From Chloroflexota bacterium (GTDB lineage Bacteria > Chloroflexota > Dehalococcoidia > Lucifugimonadales > Lucifugimonadaceae): a stretch of DNA of 64,000 nucleotides. Location: contig JAJCYY010000013.1 in assembly GCA_029262735.1 (NCBI GenBank), positions 68,108 to 132,107 on the forward strand, written 5' to 3'. Positions 50,236-60,322 of this stretch are shown here, one piece after another (position 1 is the stretch's first letter; the number at the start of each line of letters is the position of its first letter). Made by a program: the position numbers and the translations under genes. The notes under the pieces are model-generated. The model saw nothing but the letters and a program-made list of their open reading frames with translations, ran no database searches and was not told the origin of the DNA.

Positions 50236-50521
50236 GGTGTCGCTTCTAGAATTTTGGGAGATCGGATCGGCACCTCGATACAATCGTACTCTTGCTCGAC
50301 GCCGCAGCTATGCCCAACGCGGTTCGCCTCAGAGGCGTCTCAGGACTGCTGACACTGAATGCAAGTCTCCGTTACACTTGCGTCCTTGTGCGGCGTTAAA
50401 TCCGCTACGCCACATTCCGGCGTATCCAGTCTTCGCAAGACCGAATCGCAGAACCGAGCGGTCAGCGCACGACTGAGCGTCGGGACAATCGATGATAACG
50501 GTCCGGTGGAGGGATCCAGAA

Positions 50522-51493
50522 TTGATCAAGCTTGAGCACATGTCGAAGAACTTCGGCCCTTACCCGGCCGTGATCGATGTGTCGTTCGAGGTGTTGAAGG
50601 GCGAGATCGTCGGGTTCCTGGGGCCGAACGGCGCAGGCAAGACGACCACAATGCGCGTTCTCACCGGCTTTACACCACCCTCCGAAGGTACCGTGACAGT
50701 CGCCGGTTACAACATCGAATCTCACTCACTGGACGTCCGACGTCACATTGGATATCTGCCCGAGTCTGTCCCCCTTTACCTGGACATGACCGTCACGGAC
50801 TACCTTCACTACATGGGCCGCATCCGCGGCATGAACAGCAAGTGGATCAATGAGCGGCTTCCGCAGGTGATAGAAGTCGTGCGGCTCGGTGACTATCGCA
50901 ACACACTGGTCGGGCGATTGTCCAAGGGGTATCGGCAGCGGACAGGCATTGCCCAGGCGATAATGCATGAGCCTGATGTTCTGATCATGGATGAGCCGAC
51001 TATCGGAATTGACCCGATACAGGTGGTTGAGACGCGGCAGCTCATCAGCGACCTCGGCTCCGATCACACGCTGTTACTCAGTTCCCACATCCTTCCCGAA
51101 GTGAGCATGATCTGTAAACGGGTACTGGTGATTAACGATGGCCGCATCGTCGCTGACGATAAACCTTCCGCGCTGTCGTCACGCCTTCTACACGCCGAGC
51201 GCATTGAGCTCGGCGTGAAAAACACCGAGCCTCGAGAAGTCATTAACGCTCTGCGCGGCCTGGATATGATCGTCGATGCCCGAACTGACAACCGGGCCGA
51301 ACAGCAGCAGCGTGCCGAGGCAGAAAACCGGCTCGCTCTGTTGGTCGACGCACGTCCGAACGCCGGCGCGTCCGAAGCCATTGCGCGGACCGTTGTTGAC
51401 AGCGGCTGGGGGCTTACCAACCTGAACCCACTACCGCTGACCCTGGAAGAGATATTCCTCCAGTTAACGACGGAAGAGGAGATTGAAAGCTAG
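50522..51493 (+). CDS. ABC transporter ATP-binding protein (GldA-like)
   Basis: The product has Walker A FLGPNGAGKTTTMRVLTGF, YLPESVPLY, signature VGRLSKGYRQRTGIAQAI, Walker B VLIMDEPTIGIDP and SSHILPEV. A TTG at 50522 following TGGAGGGA is the best start; the ATG at 50492 lacks a ribosome site. First gene of a four-gene operon encoding a transporter of the gliding/ABC-2 type. Confidence 0.9.
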   Translation: MIKLEHMSKNFGPYPAVIDVSFEVLKGEIVGFLGPNGAGKTTTMRVLTGFTPPSEGTVTVAGYNIESHSLDVRRHIGYLPESVPLYLDMTVTDYLHYMGRIRGMNSKWINERLPQVIEVVRLGDYRNTLVGRLSKGYRQRTGIAQAIMHEPDVLIMDEPTIGIDPIQVVETRQLISDLGSDHTLLLSSHILPEVSMICKRVLVINDGRIVADDKPSALSSRLLHAERIELGVKNTEPREVINALRGLDMIVDARTDNRAEQQQRAEAENRLALLVDARPNAGASEAIARTVVDSGWGLTNLNPLPLTLEEIFLQLTTEEEIES

Positions 51494-51495
51494 GC

Positions 51496-52260
51496 GTGCT
51501 TACTAATATCGGAGTGATCGCGGGCAAAGAGATCCGCACATACTTTGCGTCCCCGATGGCATACGTCGTCGCGGCCGCCTTCCTGGCCATCACCGGATTC
51601 TTCTTCGTGGCTTCTGTCGACGATTTCTTTTCAGAGGCCACTATTCGCGGCTTCCTGGCAGGGGCTGTGTTTTTCATGATCTTCATGTCACCTGCGCTGA
51701 CCATGAGGCTGATCGCAGAGGAACAAAAGCTGGGTACTCTTGAGCTTCTCTTTACATCGCCGGTCAGAGAGGCTGAAGTAGTTCTCGGCAAGTACATCTC
51801 AGCCTTCGTCATTCTCATCGTGATGTTTGCACTCTCGCTGTTCTTCGTCCTGCTGCTCTACATCTACGGCGAACCGGACAGCGGACCGATAGCCAGCGGA
51901 TACCTCGGCCTGATCCTCTACGGTGGAGCGACTCTGTCGGTCGGACTCTTTGCATCGGCCCTTAGCTCAAACCAGATCGTCGGTCTGGTTGTCGGCGCCG
52001 GAATACTGACCGGACTGACAGTTGTCGACTTCATCTCTGAGCGAGTGTCCGGCACAGCCCAGGAAGTGTTGAACGGCTTCCAGCTAGGAGCGTCATTCTC
52101 GGTGTTCGACCTCGACAGCTTCGGAGTTGCGCAGGGTGGACACTTCGCTGACTTCGCCCGCGGAATCATCTCTCTTGGCGACATCGCATACTATCTTTCA
52201 CTGACCGGAGTCTTCCTGATTCTCACCGTCGTAGTACTTGAAGCAAGAAGGCTTCGCTGA
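51496..52260 (+). CDS. ABC-2 type permease (GldF-like)
   Basis: The 254-residue protein has six hydrophobic helices and the GldF-type N-terminus VIAGKEIRTYFASPMAYVV, and MFALSLFFVLLL and FISLGDIAYY regions. It starts (GTG) two bases after the ATPase gene. Partner of the ATPase; the exported substrate is not known for this family in non-gliding bacteria. Confidence 0.87.
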   Translation: MLTNIGVIAGKEIRTYFASPMAYVVAAAFLAITGFFFVASVDDFFSEATIRGFLAGAVFFMIFMSPALTMRLIAEEQKLGTLELLFTSPVREAEVVLGKYISAFVILIVMFALSLFFVLLLYIYGEPDSGPIASGYLGLILYGGATLSVGLFASALSSNQIVGLVVGAGILTGLTVVDFISERVSGTAQEVLNGFQLGASFSVFDLDSFGVAQGGHFADFARGIISLGDIAYYLSLTGVFLILTVVVLEARRLR

Positions 52261-52266
52261 ACAACA

Positions 52267-54033
52267 ATGTCTACATCGAACGAACCGCCAACTAACAGGC
52301 CGCGGCCTGATGAAGTCCGCCCCACCGCCAGCGGCCTCTACGACCGCCTGCGGGAAAACGCCTCGTCTGTGCGCCAGTCATTCACCCTCGCAGGTGTTGG
52401 CGCGGTGGCGCTTGGCGGCATTATCTGGATCTTCATCCGAGACCTGTCGGACGCCGCGCTAATAGTTGTTCTTGCCGGAGCGATACTGCTGCTCATCGCC
52501 GGAGCGATCTCATGGAGATCGGTGCGGAAGGTGATCTTCGGCCGGGGCGGAAAGTACGGTCTCAACTCCGTTTCAGTCCTCATCGTGGCATTCGGAATTG
52601 GCGCAACGGTCAACTATGTGCTCTTCTGGGCCGACGGGCGGCCCGATCCACCGGGATTCCTTCGAGTGGACACGACTTTCACAAAGCAGTTTCTGCTTGA
52701 GGAAAAGGTCCAGGTCACTCTTGAAAATCTGAGGGAGCCTGTTCGCATTACCGCTTTCTTCCCAACGGACACGCCACAGGAGCGTGCAGCATGGTTGGAA
52801 ACTCAGGACACACTTTCCGAGTTCAAGCGAAGATCAACGGTGTTCCCGCTCGAGTTCAGGCAGATTGATCCTGAACTCGACCCTAATGAGGCCTCCAGAT
52901 TGGGAGTGACATCCTTCCCGGTGCTCGTCGTCGAAGGTCTTGAGTCGCAGCGCCGCGAGATTGTGCGGCCTTCAGTTGCCGGTAATGCTGACACGCTGAC
53001 TTCGTTTAGCGAGCAGGATCTCGTCACTGGATTGCTGGTTGTCAACCAGATTGAGCAGAAACAGGTGATGTTCATTTCGGGGCATTCGGAACGTGACATC
53101 ACGAACCGCACCGACCTCGACGGTTTCGGGCTGGCGCTCGACGCACTGGGACGCGAAAACTACGCCATTTCGAGCGCAACGCTGCAGGAACTCGGCTCGC
53201 TCATCGTCAACGGTGACCCTTCGCTGATGCCTGCTGTAATCATATTCGCCGACCCGACACAGGATATGGGCGAGACTGAAAGTCAGATTCTCAGGAGCTA
53301 CACAAACAGTGGTGGCTCCGTGCTGCTGATGTTCGAACCTGACACGACGCCAGATACTTTCCTGGCGTACCTCTCGCGCTACGGAGTAGCTGTCGGCGTG
53401 GGTGAAGTCGTTGACACAGCGAGTTTTATTCCACCGAACCCGATGTTCCTGCAGATAAAGCGCACGAACCAGCAGTTTCCGCCACACGAGATCAGCCCTC
53501 AGTTTGACGTGCTCTACCTGCCGGGATCGACATACCTGGCAACAACTATCGATCCGATAACCATTCCAATCGAATCAGGCACTCCGTACGTACAGCACCG
53601 AGTGCTCGCCACCTCGACGCTGGCCAGCTGGGCTGAGACCTCTCTCGACGGCCAGATCGGTTTCGACCAGGATTCAGCAGATCGGCCAGGACCACTTCCG
53701 ATCGCAATAACCGTCGAGGCAATTTCGGAACTACAGGGAAGACCAGTCGTAGAAGACGGTGAGTTCGTAGAGGCTAATATCGTCATCCTCGGGGACACGG
53801 ACTTTGCGGCTAATGGAGCGTTCGCATCGGCTAAGAATGGCGATCTCTTTGTGAACTCTGTCAACTGGCTCGCCGAAGACTTTGAGTTGATCTCAATTCG
53901 CTCGAAGGTTTCGTCATTCCGGTTGTTGAACTTGACCACTCCAGAACGAGACTTCATACGGTGGAGCGGGTGGCTACTCATGCCTTCTCTCATTGGTCTC
54001 GCCGGAGTCTGGGTCTGGTGGCGAAGGCGGTAA
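52267..54033 (+). CDS. GldG-like ABC auxiliary protein
   Basis: The 588-residue protein has N-terminal transmembrane helices (about 42-62, 65-85 and 100-120) after a disordered tail, a large extracytoplasmic GldG/IFT52-like region (VMFISGHSERDITNRTD; VIIFADPTQDMGETES; SGGSVLLMFEPDT) and a C-terminal membrane helix ending in RR. It is always paired with GldA/GldF-like genes. Function in transport unknown. Confidence 0.85.
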   Translation: MSTSNEPPTNRPRPDEVRPTASGLYDRLRENASSVRQSFTLAGVGAVALGGIIWIFIRDLSDAALIVVLAGAILLLIAGAISWRSVRKVIFGRGGKYGLNSVSVLIVAFGIGATVNYVLFWADGRPDPPGFLRVDTTFTKQFLLEEKVQVTLENLREPVRITAFFPTDTPQERAAWLETQDTLSEFKRRSTVFPLEFRQIDPELDPNEASRLGVTSFPVLVVEGLESQRREIVRPSVAGNADTLTSFSEQDLVTGLLVVNQIEQKQVMFISGHSERDITNRTDLDGFGLALDALGRENYAISSATLQELGSLIVNGDPSLMPAVIIFADPTQDMGETESQILRSYTNSGGSVLLMFEPDTTPDTFLAYLSRYGVAVGVGEVVDTASFIPPNPMFLQIKRTNQQFPPHEISPQFDVLYLPGSTYLATTIDPITIPIESGTPYVQHRVLATSTLASWAETSLDGQIGFDQDSADRPGPLPIAITVEAISELQGRPVVEDGEFVEANIVILGDTDFAANGAFASAKNGDLFVNSVNWLAEDFELISIRSKVSSFRLLNLTTPERDFIRWSGWLLMPSLIGLAGVWVWWRRR

Positions 54034-54036
54034 AGA

Positions 54037-55062
54037 ATGAACCTTCGTGTAAGCCTGATTGTGCTAATAGTCGGATCATGGGTGGCCGTTGGTGCCGCTT
54101 GGATTGTCGATTCCGGCATCGGCGAAGAAGATTCGACTCCACAACCGCCGTTCTTCTACAACGTCCCGGTTGAAGACATCCTTAACATCTCGCTTGAACA
54201 CGAGGGAAACGTAGTCTCGTTCCATTTCCGAGAGAGCATCCGACGCTGGTACTTCGACGATACCGAAGAACTGGTCGAAATCCCTGCCGACCCCTTCCGG
54301 TTTGGCGGTATCACAACGTTGCTCGGCGGCCCGCGTACAGCCCGCGTTCTGGAGGCCAACATCGTGGACCCGGCTCAGTATGGCCTGGACAACCCGGTGA
54401 GCCGCTACTCCATCGGTCTTCGCAATGGTGATGAGCGAGTCCTGTTGATCGGGAATCCGACTGTCGACGGTGGAGCGACATATGCCCGGATCGAAGGCTT
54501 CCCACAGCTTGTTCTCGTCGATTCCAGCTGGAGCGGAGTGCTGGACAGGCTTGTCGATGAGCCGCCTGTTCCCGAGTGGCTATATATCTTGAACCCGGAC
54601 GAGGCGCGCGAGATCCTGCTGTTTGAAGGCAACGAAGTCGTCAGAGGGTATGGGTTTGACCGGGACACCAACAATTTCTACCTCTGCGACATTCCCATAC
54701 AGGATGAGCCATGCACGGGCACGGTTCCGGTTGATGAGGGTGAGTTCCAGTCTGCGCTCGACCACATTGCTGCCCGCAAGATCAACGGCGCAGTTGCGCT
54801 TGGAGTATCGGACGATTCCGACCTGACAATCTACGGAGCCGATCGTAATGCTCCATACATGGCCATCCGCACTGAGCGCCGGGATCCCCAGTCCAGCGTG
54901 ACAGAGGTCAACCGAGTAACCATGACGATCGGCGACACGACGCAGGACGGTGAGTTCCGCTTCGCTGTTGTGAACGAAACTTCCGATGTGATCCTGGTCG
55001 ATCGCGTATGGGCGGATCAAGTCCTCGAACTCTTCGATGGCGAGCCGCTGACAGGACCGTAG
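54037..55062 (+). CDS. DUF4340 domain protein
   Basis: The 341-residue product starts with a signal-anchor helix (VSLIVLIVGSWVAVGAAWI) and continues with repeated beta units typical of DUF4340 (DILNISLEHEGNVVSFHF; YGLDNPVSRYSIGLRNGDE; VLLIGNPTVDGGATYAR). It ends the GldA-GldF-GldG-like operon three bases after the previous gene, the usual neighbour of this transporter. Confidence 0.85.
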   Translation: MNLRVSLIVLIVGSWVAVGAAWIVDSGIGEEDSTPQPPFFYNVPVEDILNISLEHEGNVVSFHFRESIRRWYFDDTEELVEIPADPFRFGGITTLLGGPRTARVLEANIVDPAQYGLDNPVSRYSIGLRNGDERVLLIGNPTVDGGATYARIEGFPQLVLVDSSWSGVLDRLVDEPPVPEWLYILNPDEAREILLFEGNEVVRGYGFDRDTNNFYLCDIPIQDEPCTGTVPVDEGEFQSALDHIAARKINGAVALGVSDDSDLTIYGADRNAPYMAIRTERRDPQSSVTEVNRVTMTIGDTTQDGEFRFAVVNETSDVILVDRVWADQVLELFDGEPLTGP

Positions 55063-55308
55063 CCGGCCGCCCCGTTTTCTTAGACCAACTGTGCCGGTTC
55101 GGCGAGGTTGCCGTTCTGGTTCAGCCGCTTCGGCCGCCAGTTTGACGCGGGCTGTCCCCTGAGATCCGATTCGAGCGGCTAGACTATCCTTTCAACCCAC
55201 AGAGACTGCCTGCATAGTTTTTCGCGCCTCGTAACATTGGCGACTATTCGGACGGCGAGCAACTTCCTGGTCTCCGCGTCAATCACCCTTCTCCGAACGG
55301 ACAAAAAT

Positions 55309-56556
55309 ATGAACGGAGAGATCATCACCATCGGTCGAGAGCTGCTGATGGGCGAGATCGTAGACACCAACGCCTCCTACTTCGCACAGGAGCTTGCCAA
55401 CGCTGGCGTGACCGTGCGCTGGTCGTCGCAGGTCGGCGACGACATTGACCACCTCCATGAGGTGATCGAGCGCGCGCTGGACCGGTCCCAGATCATCATC
55501 ACCTCCGGCGGGCTCGGGCCAACCAGCGACGATCTATCCCGCGAGGCGGTTGCAGGCGTACTTGGTGAACCACTGACCGTTGATGCCGAGATGGTTGCCT
55601 GGATTGAGGGTGTTTTCCGCGAGCGAGGCATTGACGAGATGCCGAAGACCAATATCAAGCAGGCTCACATCATCCCGTCCGCCACGTTTCTGCCCAATCC
55701 CGGTGGCACTGCGCCCGGCTGGTGGGTGCAGCGAAACGGCAGCCATGTCTTCATGACTCCCGGCCCGCCTCGTGAGATTAAGCGAATGTGGGAAAACCAC
55801 ATCGGCCCCGCCGTGAGAGATATGACAGGTGCAGGCGTTGTCCACACTCGCATTTTGCGGACAACGGGAATGTCCGAGGGCGGTATCGACGAGATTCTTG
55901 GCGACCTTTTCGGTCCAGAAAATCCGTATCTCGGAATTTACGCACACGCTGACGGGATTCAACTGCGCATCATCTCACGAGCGGTGACCGATGACGAAGC
56001 GGTAGCGTTAGCCGAGCCGCTGGAAGCTGAGATTCGCCGACGTATGGGCCCGGCGATCTGGGGTGCTGATGACGATTCAGCCGCTTCCCAGTTCGGTGAG
56101 TTACTGGTGGATAGTGGAATGACTGTGGGCATTGTCGATTCCGGCACCGGCGGCACCGTTGCCTCACTGCTTTCTCACACGCCGGGGCACGAACGCTGGT
56201 TCCGGGGATCGATGGTCACCGGACCCGGCGGAGCACCGCTTGCGACGCCGCTGTTGGAGTCGATGCTGGGTGGACCTGCTGGCAGGACGACAGGCACGGT
56301 AAGCGAGGCTGCTGCGGTCCAGATGGCGATCAATGCCCGTCAGCTAATGGGCGCCGAGCTGGGAATCGGCATCACACCGCCTTCGAGCGAGGACGACGAG
56401 CAGATGAAGGGCACGATCTTCGTTGCGTTCGTAACGTCAGCAGGCCGCAAAGTGGTTCGAGGCCGCTTCTACCAGTCGCCGGACCGCGCCCTGCCCCGCG
56501 CCGCCATGTTCGTTCTCACCGAAGCGGCAAAGGCGCTGGCGGAGGATGATGTTTAA
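55309..56556 (+). CDS. cinA: CinA family protein (nicotinamide-nucleotide amidase-like)
   Basis: The 415-residue product has the molybdopterin-binding-like N-terminal domain (IITIGRELLMGEIVDTNASYFAQEL; IIITSGGLGPTSDDLSREAVA; FMTPGPPREIKRMW) and a C-terminal CinA domain (VGIVDSGTGGTVASLLSHTPG; FRGSMVTGPGGAPL) where the amidase Ser sits; the usual ESxTGG reads DSGTGG, a slight change. Family activity is ADP-ribose pyrophosphatase and NMN deamidation. Fits the NAD salvage theme of pncA/pncB. Confidence 0.9.
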   Translation: MNGEIITIGRELLMGEIVDTNASYFAQELANAGVTVRWSSQVGDDIDHLHEVIERALDRSQIIITSGGLGPTSDDLSREAVAGVLGEPLTVDAEMVAWIEGVFRERGIDEMPKTNIKQAHIIPSATFLPNPGGTAPGWWVQRNGSHVFMTPGPPREIKRMWENHIGPAVRDMTGAGVVHTRILRTTGMSEGGIDEILGDLFGPENPYLGIYAHADGIQLRIISRAVTDDEAVALAEPLEAEIRRRMGPAIWGADDDSAASQFGELLVDSGMTVGIVDSGTGGTVASLLSHTPGHERWFRGSMVTGPGGAPLATPLLESMLGGPAGRTTGTVSEAAAVQMAINARQLMGAELGIGITPPSSEDDEQMKGTIFVAFVTSAGRKVVRGRFYQSPDRALPRAAMFVLTEAAKALAEDDV

Positions 56557-56578
56557 AGACGACGAGAGCAGCGCCATA

Positions 56579-56756
56579 TGTCATCTCGACCGAAGCGGAG
56601 GGATCTGACCGGCAAATCTAAAATGCTCCGGCAACACGAGCGGACTCCGTTTACCCGCGCTGGCACAGGCGAGATCAACAATTGATTGCATAGAAACGTG
56701 GTCTGTGGTTTTTGAAGTGGGACCGGTAAGGTCCCTCCACTACGGTCCGGATGACA
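56579..56756. repeat. REP-like inverted repeat pair
   Basis: TGTCATCTCGACCGAAGCGG... at 56579-56612 and the reverse complement of 56723-56756 match at 28 of 34 bases. Such TGTCATxxxGAxxGAAGxGGAGGGATCT sequences are widespread as intergenic dispersed repeats. The pair faces inward around 110 bases with no gene. Confidence 0.6.
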
Positions 56757-56833
56757 AGGAATGGCGGGCGGGATGCCACGGGCTCGCGTTCGGGACACGC
56801 GAAACCGGTGCTGGTTATTCCGTCTTATCCAAC

Positions 56834-59800
56834 CTAAGTAGTCAGCGCCCTGTACAGCTGTGGCAGCCTCATTGGCAGCTGGCTGATGTCTGGCAGGACC
56901 TCGTATGAGAAGTCCTCCATCATCGTCTTCAGGTAGTCGTGTCCCGACTTGTCCACAGTCAGGCAGAAAGGCGTGATCCCCATATTCCGCGCCTCGATCA
57001 GAGCCTGCCGCGTGTCATGCACCGCGTACTCCTTCTCGACACCCTCACGAGAGTAGCCGCGGTCCTGCGGGCGACCGTCGGAGATGAGGAACAGGAAGCG
57101 AGAGCGCGACTCGACCTCCGCCAATTTCGCCGCTGTATGGCGAATCGCCGGGCCCATGCGCGTTGCATGCAGCGGCGCGATGCGGTCTATGCGACGAGGC
57201 ACCTTGTCCGAAAATTTCTCATCGATGTCCTTGATCACGTAGTACTCCACGTTTTCCCGACCGTAACCGGAAAAGCCGTAGATGCCGTAGCTGTCACCGA
57301 GTGTCTCAAGTGCATTGACCAGCAGGACGATGCCCTCTTTTTCGACATCGACGATTCGCTTGTACGACCGTCGCAGGCCTTCGGCGCGGCGTGACCGCAA
57401 CCACACCATGTACTCGACTGGATCGTCCGGCGCGCCCCAGTCGTCAGAGGGCTTCTTAGCCTCATCGATCGCTTCTGCCGTGGATGCGCTCATATCGAGC
57501 AGGAACGCCACCGAAACCGATCGCTCAGTCTTGTTGCGGCGCCAGTAGACTTTCTCGTCCGGCGTCACACCGATCTTCATATCGATGACGGCTTCCAGCA
57601 CCGCATCCAGGTCCTGCTCCTCGCCGTCCTCAAGCCGCTTCTGCTTACGGTACTGCTCAGGCACGACCAATTCGAACTGCTTGCGGATGCGGGCCAGCAG
57701 TGAAGAGTTCTCGGCGAGCGTTTCGCGGTAGAAGTTCGGCTCTCCGTCCGCCATCTCTTTCTCGTGAACCAGGCACCAACGAGGCTTGTATTCACCAGCG
57801 CGGAAGTCCCATTCGTCATACGTGAAGGTGCTCGGTTCCGTCGCCTCGAGCGGTCCGCCGTCCTCGTCAACGTGCTGCATCGGTCCTTGCTGGAACTGCT
57901 GGTTCTGCGGGTCCCGCTTCTGCAGCTCCTTCATCAGGTTCTCGATCAGTTCGTCTGTGTTCGGGGCTTCCTGGCCCTCCTCGCCCTCCTCCATGTTTTG
58001 CTGATCCATCTCGGGAGCGTTCTTCATCAACTCCTCGAGCTGCTCCTGTGAGATTGGCTCCATGCCTTCTATCTCGTCGCCCATCTCACCGCCACTGCCG
58101 AGTTGAAGCTGAGAAAGCAGCTGTGAAAGCTCGGGCTTGAACTCGCCGCGGTAGTCGATCTCCTGCGGCGACGAGTAGTCTTCCTCGGCGGGAGCGGAAT
58201 CGTCGCTCTCCTCGGAGTCCGGACCCTCGTCCGACTGCTCCTCTTCGCCGGACTGTGCCTCAGCCCCTTGCATGAACTGCTGGATCACGTCGTCCCGGTC
58301 CACTTCTTCGTTGCCACCGGACTCGTCTTCACCTTCTTCAGATTGCTCTTCCGGATCGACCGACTCAAACTCGTCTTCGTCCACATCTTCATTGCGGACA
58401 TTGTCGAGTATCGAGTAGATGCGGATGGTCGCCTCTGCGGCGTCTTCCACCGTGGCCTCAGGTGACCTCATGCGTTCCAGCAGACGGCGAACTTTTCGCG
58501 CCGCCTCAATATGTTCCTTTGGAGCGACAAGTCCTTCACGCTGCCCGAGGCTCCAGCGAATCAGGAATTCGACCAGCGACTCCCGGGCCGGAAGCTCTTC
58601 AAGTTCCGGCCGGTTTTCCAGGGCACTGGTCTGCACCTTGCCGTACATCTCGGCAATCCCGAGATATGCGCCGGTAACCATTGAGTCGACACGAGTGCTT
58701 TCGACGACCGTAAACACATCGAGAGCCAGCTTGTTGTCCGGGAACAGATCGAAGAACCGAGACATGTCCGTCAGGAACTCGCGTTCCGTCGGAACCTCCT
58801 CGTCACCGGCTGCTCCGGCCTGATCGGCCCCTGCGGCCCCGGCTTCGCGGAGATGTTCAATATCCTGCTGCGACTGAGCGAGTTCCATCTGCTGTTGCAG
58901 CCGCGCGTCACTCGCGATCTCAGCAGCAACCTTCTTTGCGCCCGGCAGATCTGGACGCAGGTCTTCGAACATGGAGGATTGCTGCTGGAACGTGAAATCG
59001 AACGATCCGAACTCGATGTGTCCAACCTGGTGAGTTGAAACCACTTTGTAGAAAGAGAAGTTATCTTCCTTGGTCAGGTAGCGGTTGATCACCGTCGGAA
59101 GGTAAACGGTTGTGCCCTCGGTCGTGGGCAGTTCGCCCTGGAACCATCCAATGTTCTTCTCTGCGAGCTGCTGCGCCGCGGACACTTCGATTCCATGTCC
59201 TGTCAGTGCCTGGCAGTACATACGAAGAATATCTTTGACTCTTGACAGCTCGATGCTTGAGGACAAGGCATCGAGGGTTTCAGTAGCCATGGACGATTCC
59301 AACTTGAAGTAGCTGACCGCGGCCTCTGGATTCTCCTGGCTTATCTGGGCGCCGCGAGAGTGCCATTCGGACAACTGCGCGAACGTGACGCGTTCCAGCA
59401 CACTCGGTGCCGACTTCAGGAATTCAGGAGCGGCCGCAGCGTGGACAGATGCCAGCTTGTCGGTCAGTTCAAGCAGACGGTCACGAGAGTCAGAAGGGAC
59501 GCTTGTCACGGCCTTCGAGCCTGCACGAAGCAGTGCACCCGAGTCTGACGACCCCATGGCGTTCAGTCGCCGGGCGAGCGAAAGAAGGGCGACGCGTTGT
59601 ACGGACGGTAGGTTGGCCAGAGAGTCGGATGCGGCATCGAACAGGTCCTTGACTTCGCGCCATGATGATTCGGAAACGGCACGCGCCAGGGCAATGAAAT
59701 GGTCGGAGTCGGAGCCGAGCCGGGTAAATAGCGCCGCGCCCTGGGTCAGGGACTCTGAGGCGGAGTCGTACGATCGGCGGGAGAGCACTTCCAGGAATCC

Positions 59801-60322
59801 GCCGAACGTGCAAAATTCATCGAACGATAGCGTTTCGAGTAATTGCGGGGTGGTCTCGAACAGGCGCGCCGCGAGCGCACTGGACTTCCAGGTGCCGCGA
59901 TAGAGCGAGCGGGTCACTGTCGCCCAGTCGTCGATATAGCGCGGCCTGAGCCGAAGCATCGCGGTGGGACTTGCCTTGAAGTACGCCACCGCCAGGCTCG
60001 GCGACTCTGCACAGAGGCTTAGCCCCGTCCTGCCCCACCGCAGGAACTGACCGCTTGGCAGCTGGCGCTGAACGGCGGGTGACGAGTCGAAATACTCCGA
60101 TGCCGCCTCCCATGAACGGACAGTCTTGCGCGCAATCTCCAGTCCGGACGCCGCCCATTCTTGCAGGGTCTCTTCGGCCAGCCGCCCTGACAGAGATGTG
60201 TTTGCCAGCCTGAACCGCTCGGCGACAGGCGCCGGATACTGTCCAAGCTCGGTCTCAATCTGAGCCATCGTCTGCTTCGGAGTGTTTTCTTTTTTCTCAG
60301 TCGGCTCTTTGTTTTCACTCAC
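56834..60322 (-). CDS. VWA-domain protein, CbbO/NorD-like
   Basis: The 1,162-residue product has a large helical N-terminal half of repeats (ALARAVSESSWREVKDLFD type), a central acidic low-complexity segment (about 690-830, poly Glu/Asp/Gln) and a C-terminal von Willebrand A domain: VAFLLDMSASTAEAID (MIDAS DxSxS), YGFSGYGRENVEYYVI, and FLFLISDGRPQDRGY. CbbO/NorD proteins work with the MoxR-type AAA ATPase CbbQ/NorQ, encoded just upstream, to load metal centres or remodel enzymes. Longer than most NorD. No Rubisco or NO reductase is visible here, so the target is unknown. Confidence 0.83.
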   Translation of the reverse strand: MSENKEPTEKKENTPKQTMAQIETELGQYPAPVAERFRLANTSLSGRLAEETLQEWAASGLEIARKTVRSWEAASEYFDSSPAVQRQLPSGQFLRWGRTGLSLCAESPSLAVAYFKASPTAMLRLRPRYIDDWATVTRSLYRGTWKSSALAARLFETTPQLLETLSFDEFCTFGGFLEVLSRRSYDSASESLTQGAALFTRLGSDSDHFIALARAVSESSWREVKDLFDAASDSLANLPSVQRVALLSLARRLNAMGSSDSGALLRAGSKAVTSVPSDSRDRLLELTDKLASVHAAAAPEFLKSAPSVLERVTFAQLSEWHSRGAQISQENPEAAVSYFKLESSMATETLDALSSSIELSRVKDILRMYCQALTGHGIEVSAAQQLAEKNIGWFQGELPTTEGTTVYLPTVINRYLTKEDNFSFYKVVSTHQVGHIEFGSFDFTFQQQSSMFEDLRPDLPGAKKVAAEIASDARLQQQMELAQSQQDIEHLREAGAAGADQAGAAGDEEVPTEREFLTDMSRFFDLFPDNKLALDVFTVVESTRVDSMVTGAYLGIAEMYGKVQTSALENRPELEELPARESLVEFLIRWSLGQREGLVAPKEHIEAARKVRRLLERMRSPEATVEDAAEATIRIYSILDNVRNEDVDEDEFESVDPEEQSEEGEDESGGNEEVDRDDVIQQFMQGAEAQSGEEEQSDEGPDSEESDDSAPAEEDYSSPQEIDYRGEFKPELSQLLSQLQLGSGGEMGDEIEGMEPISQEQLEELMKNAPEMDQQNMEEGEEGQEAPNTDELIENLMKELQKRDPQNQQFQQGPMQHVDEDGGPLEATEPSTFTYDEWDFRAGEYKPRWCLVHEKEMADGEPNFYRETLAENSSLLARIRKQFELVVPEQYRKQKRLEDGEEQDLDAVLEAVIDMKIGVTPDEKVYWRRNKTERSVSVAFLLDMSASTAEAIDEAKKPSDDWGAPDDPVEYMVWLRSRRAEGLRRSYKRIVDVEKEGIVLLVNALETLGDSYGIYGFSGYGRENVEYYVIKDIDEKFSDKVPRRIDRIAPLHATRMGPAIRHTAAKLAEVESRSRFLFLISDGRPQDRGYSREGVEKEYAVHDTRQALIEARNMGITPFCLTVDKSGHDYLKTMMEDFSYEVLPDISQLPMRLPQLYRALTT

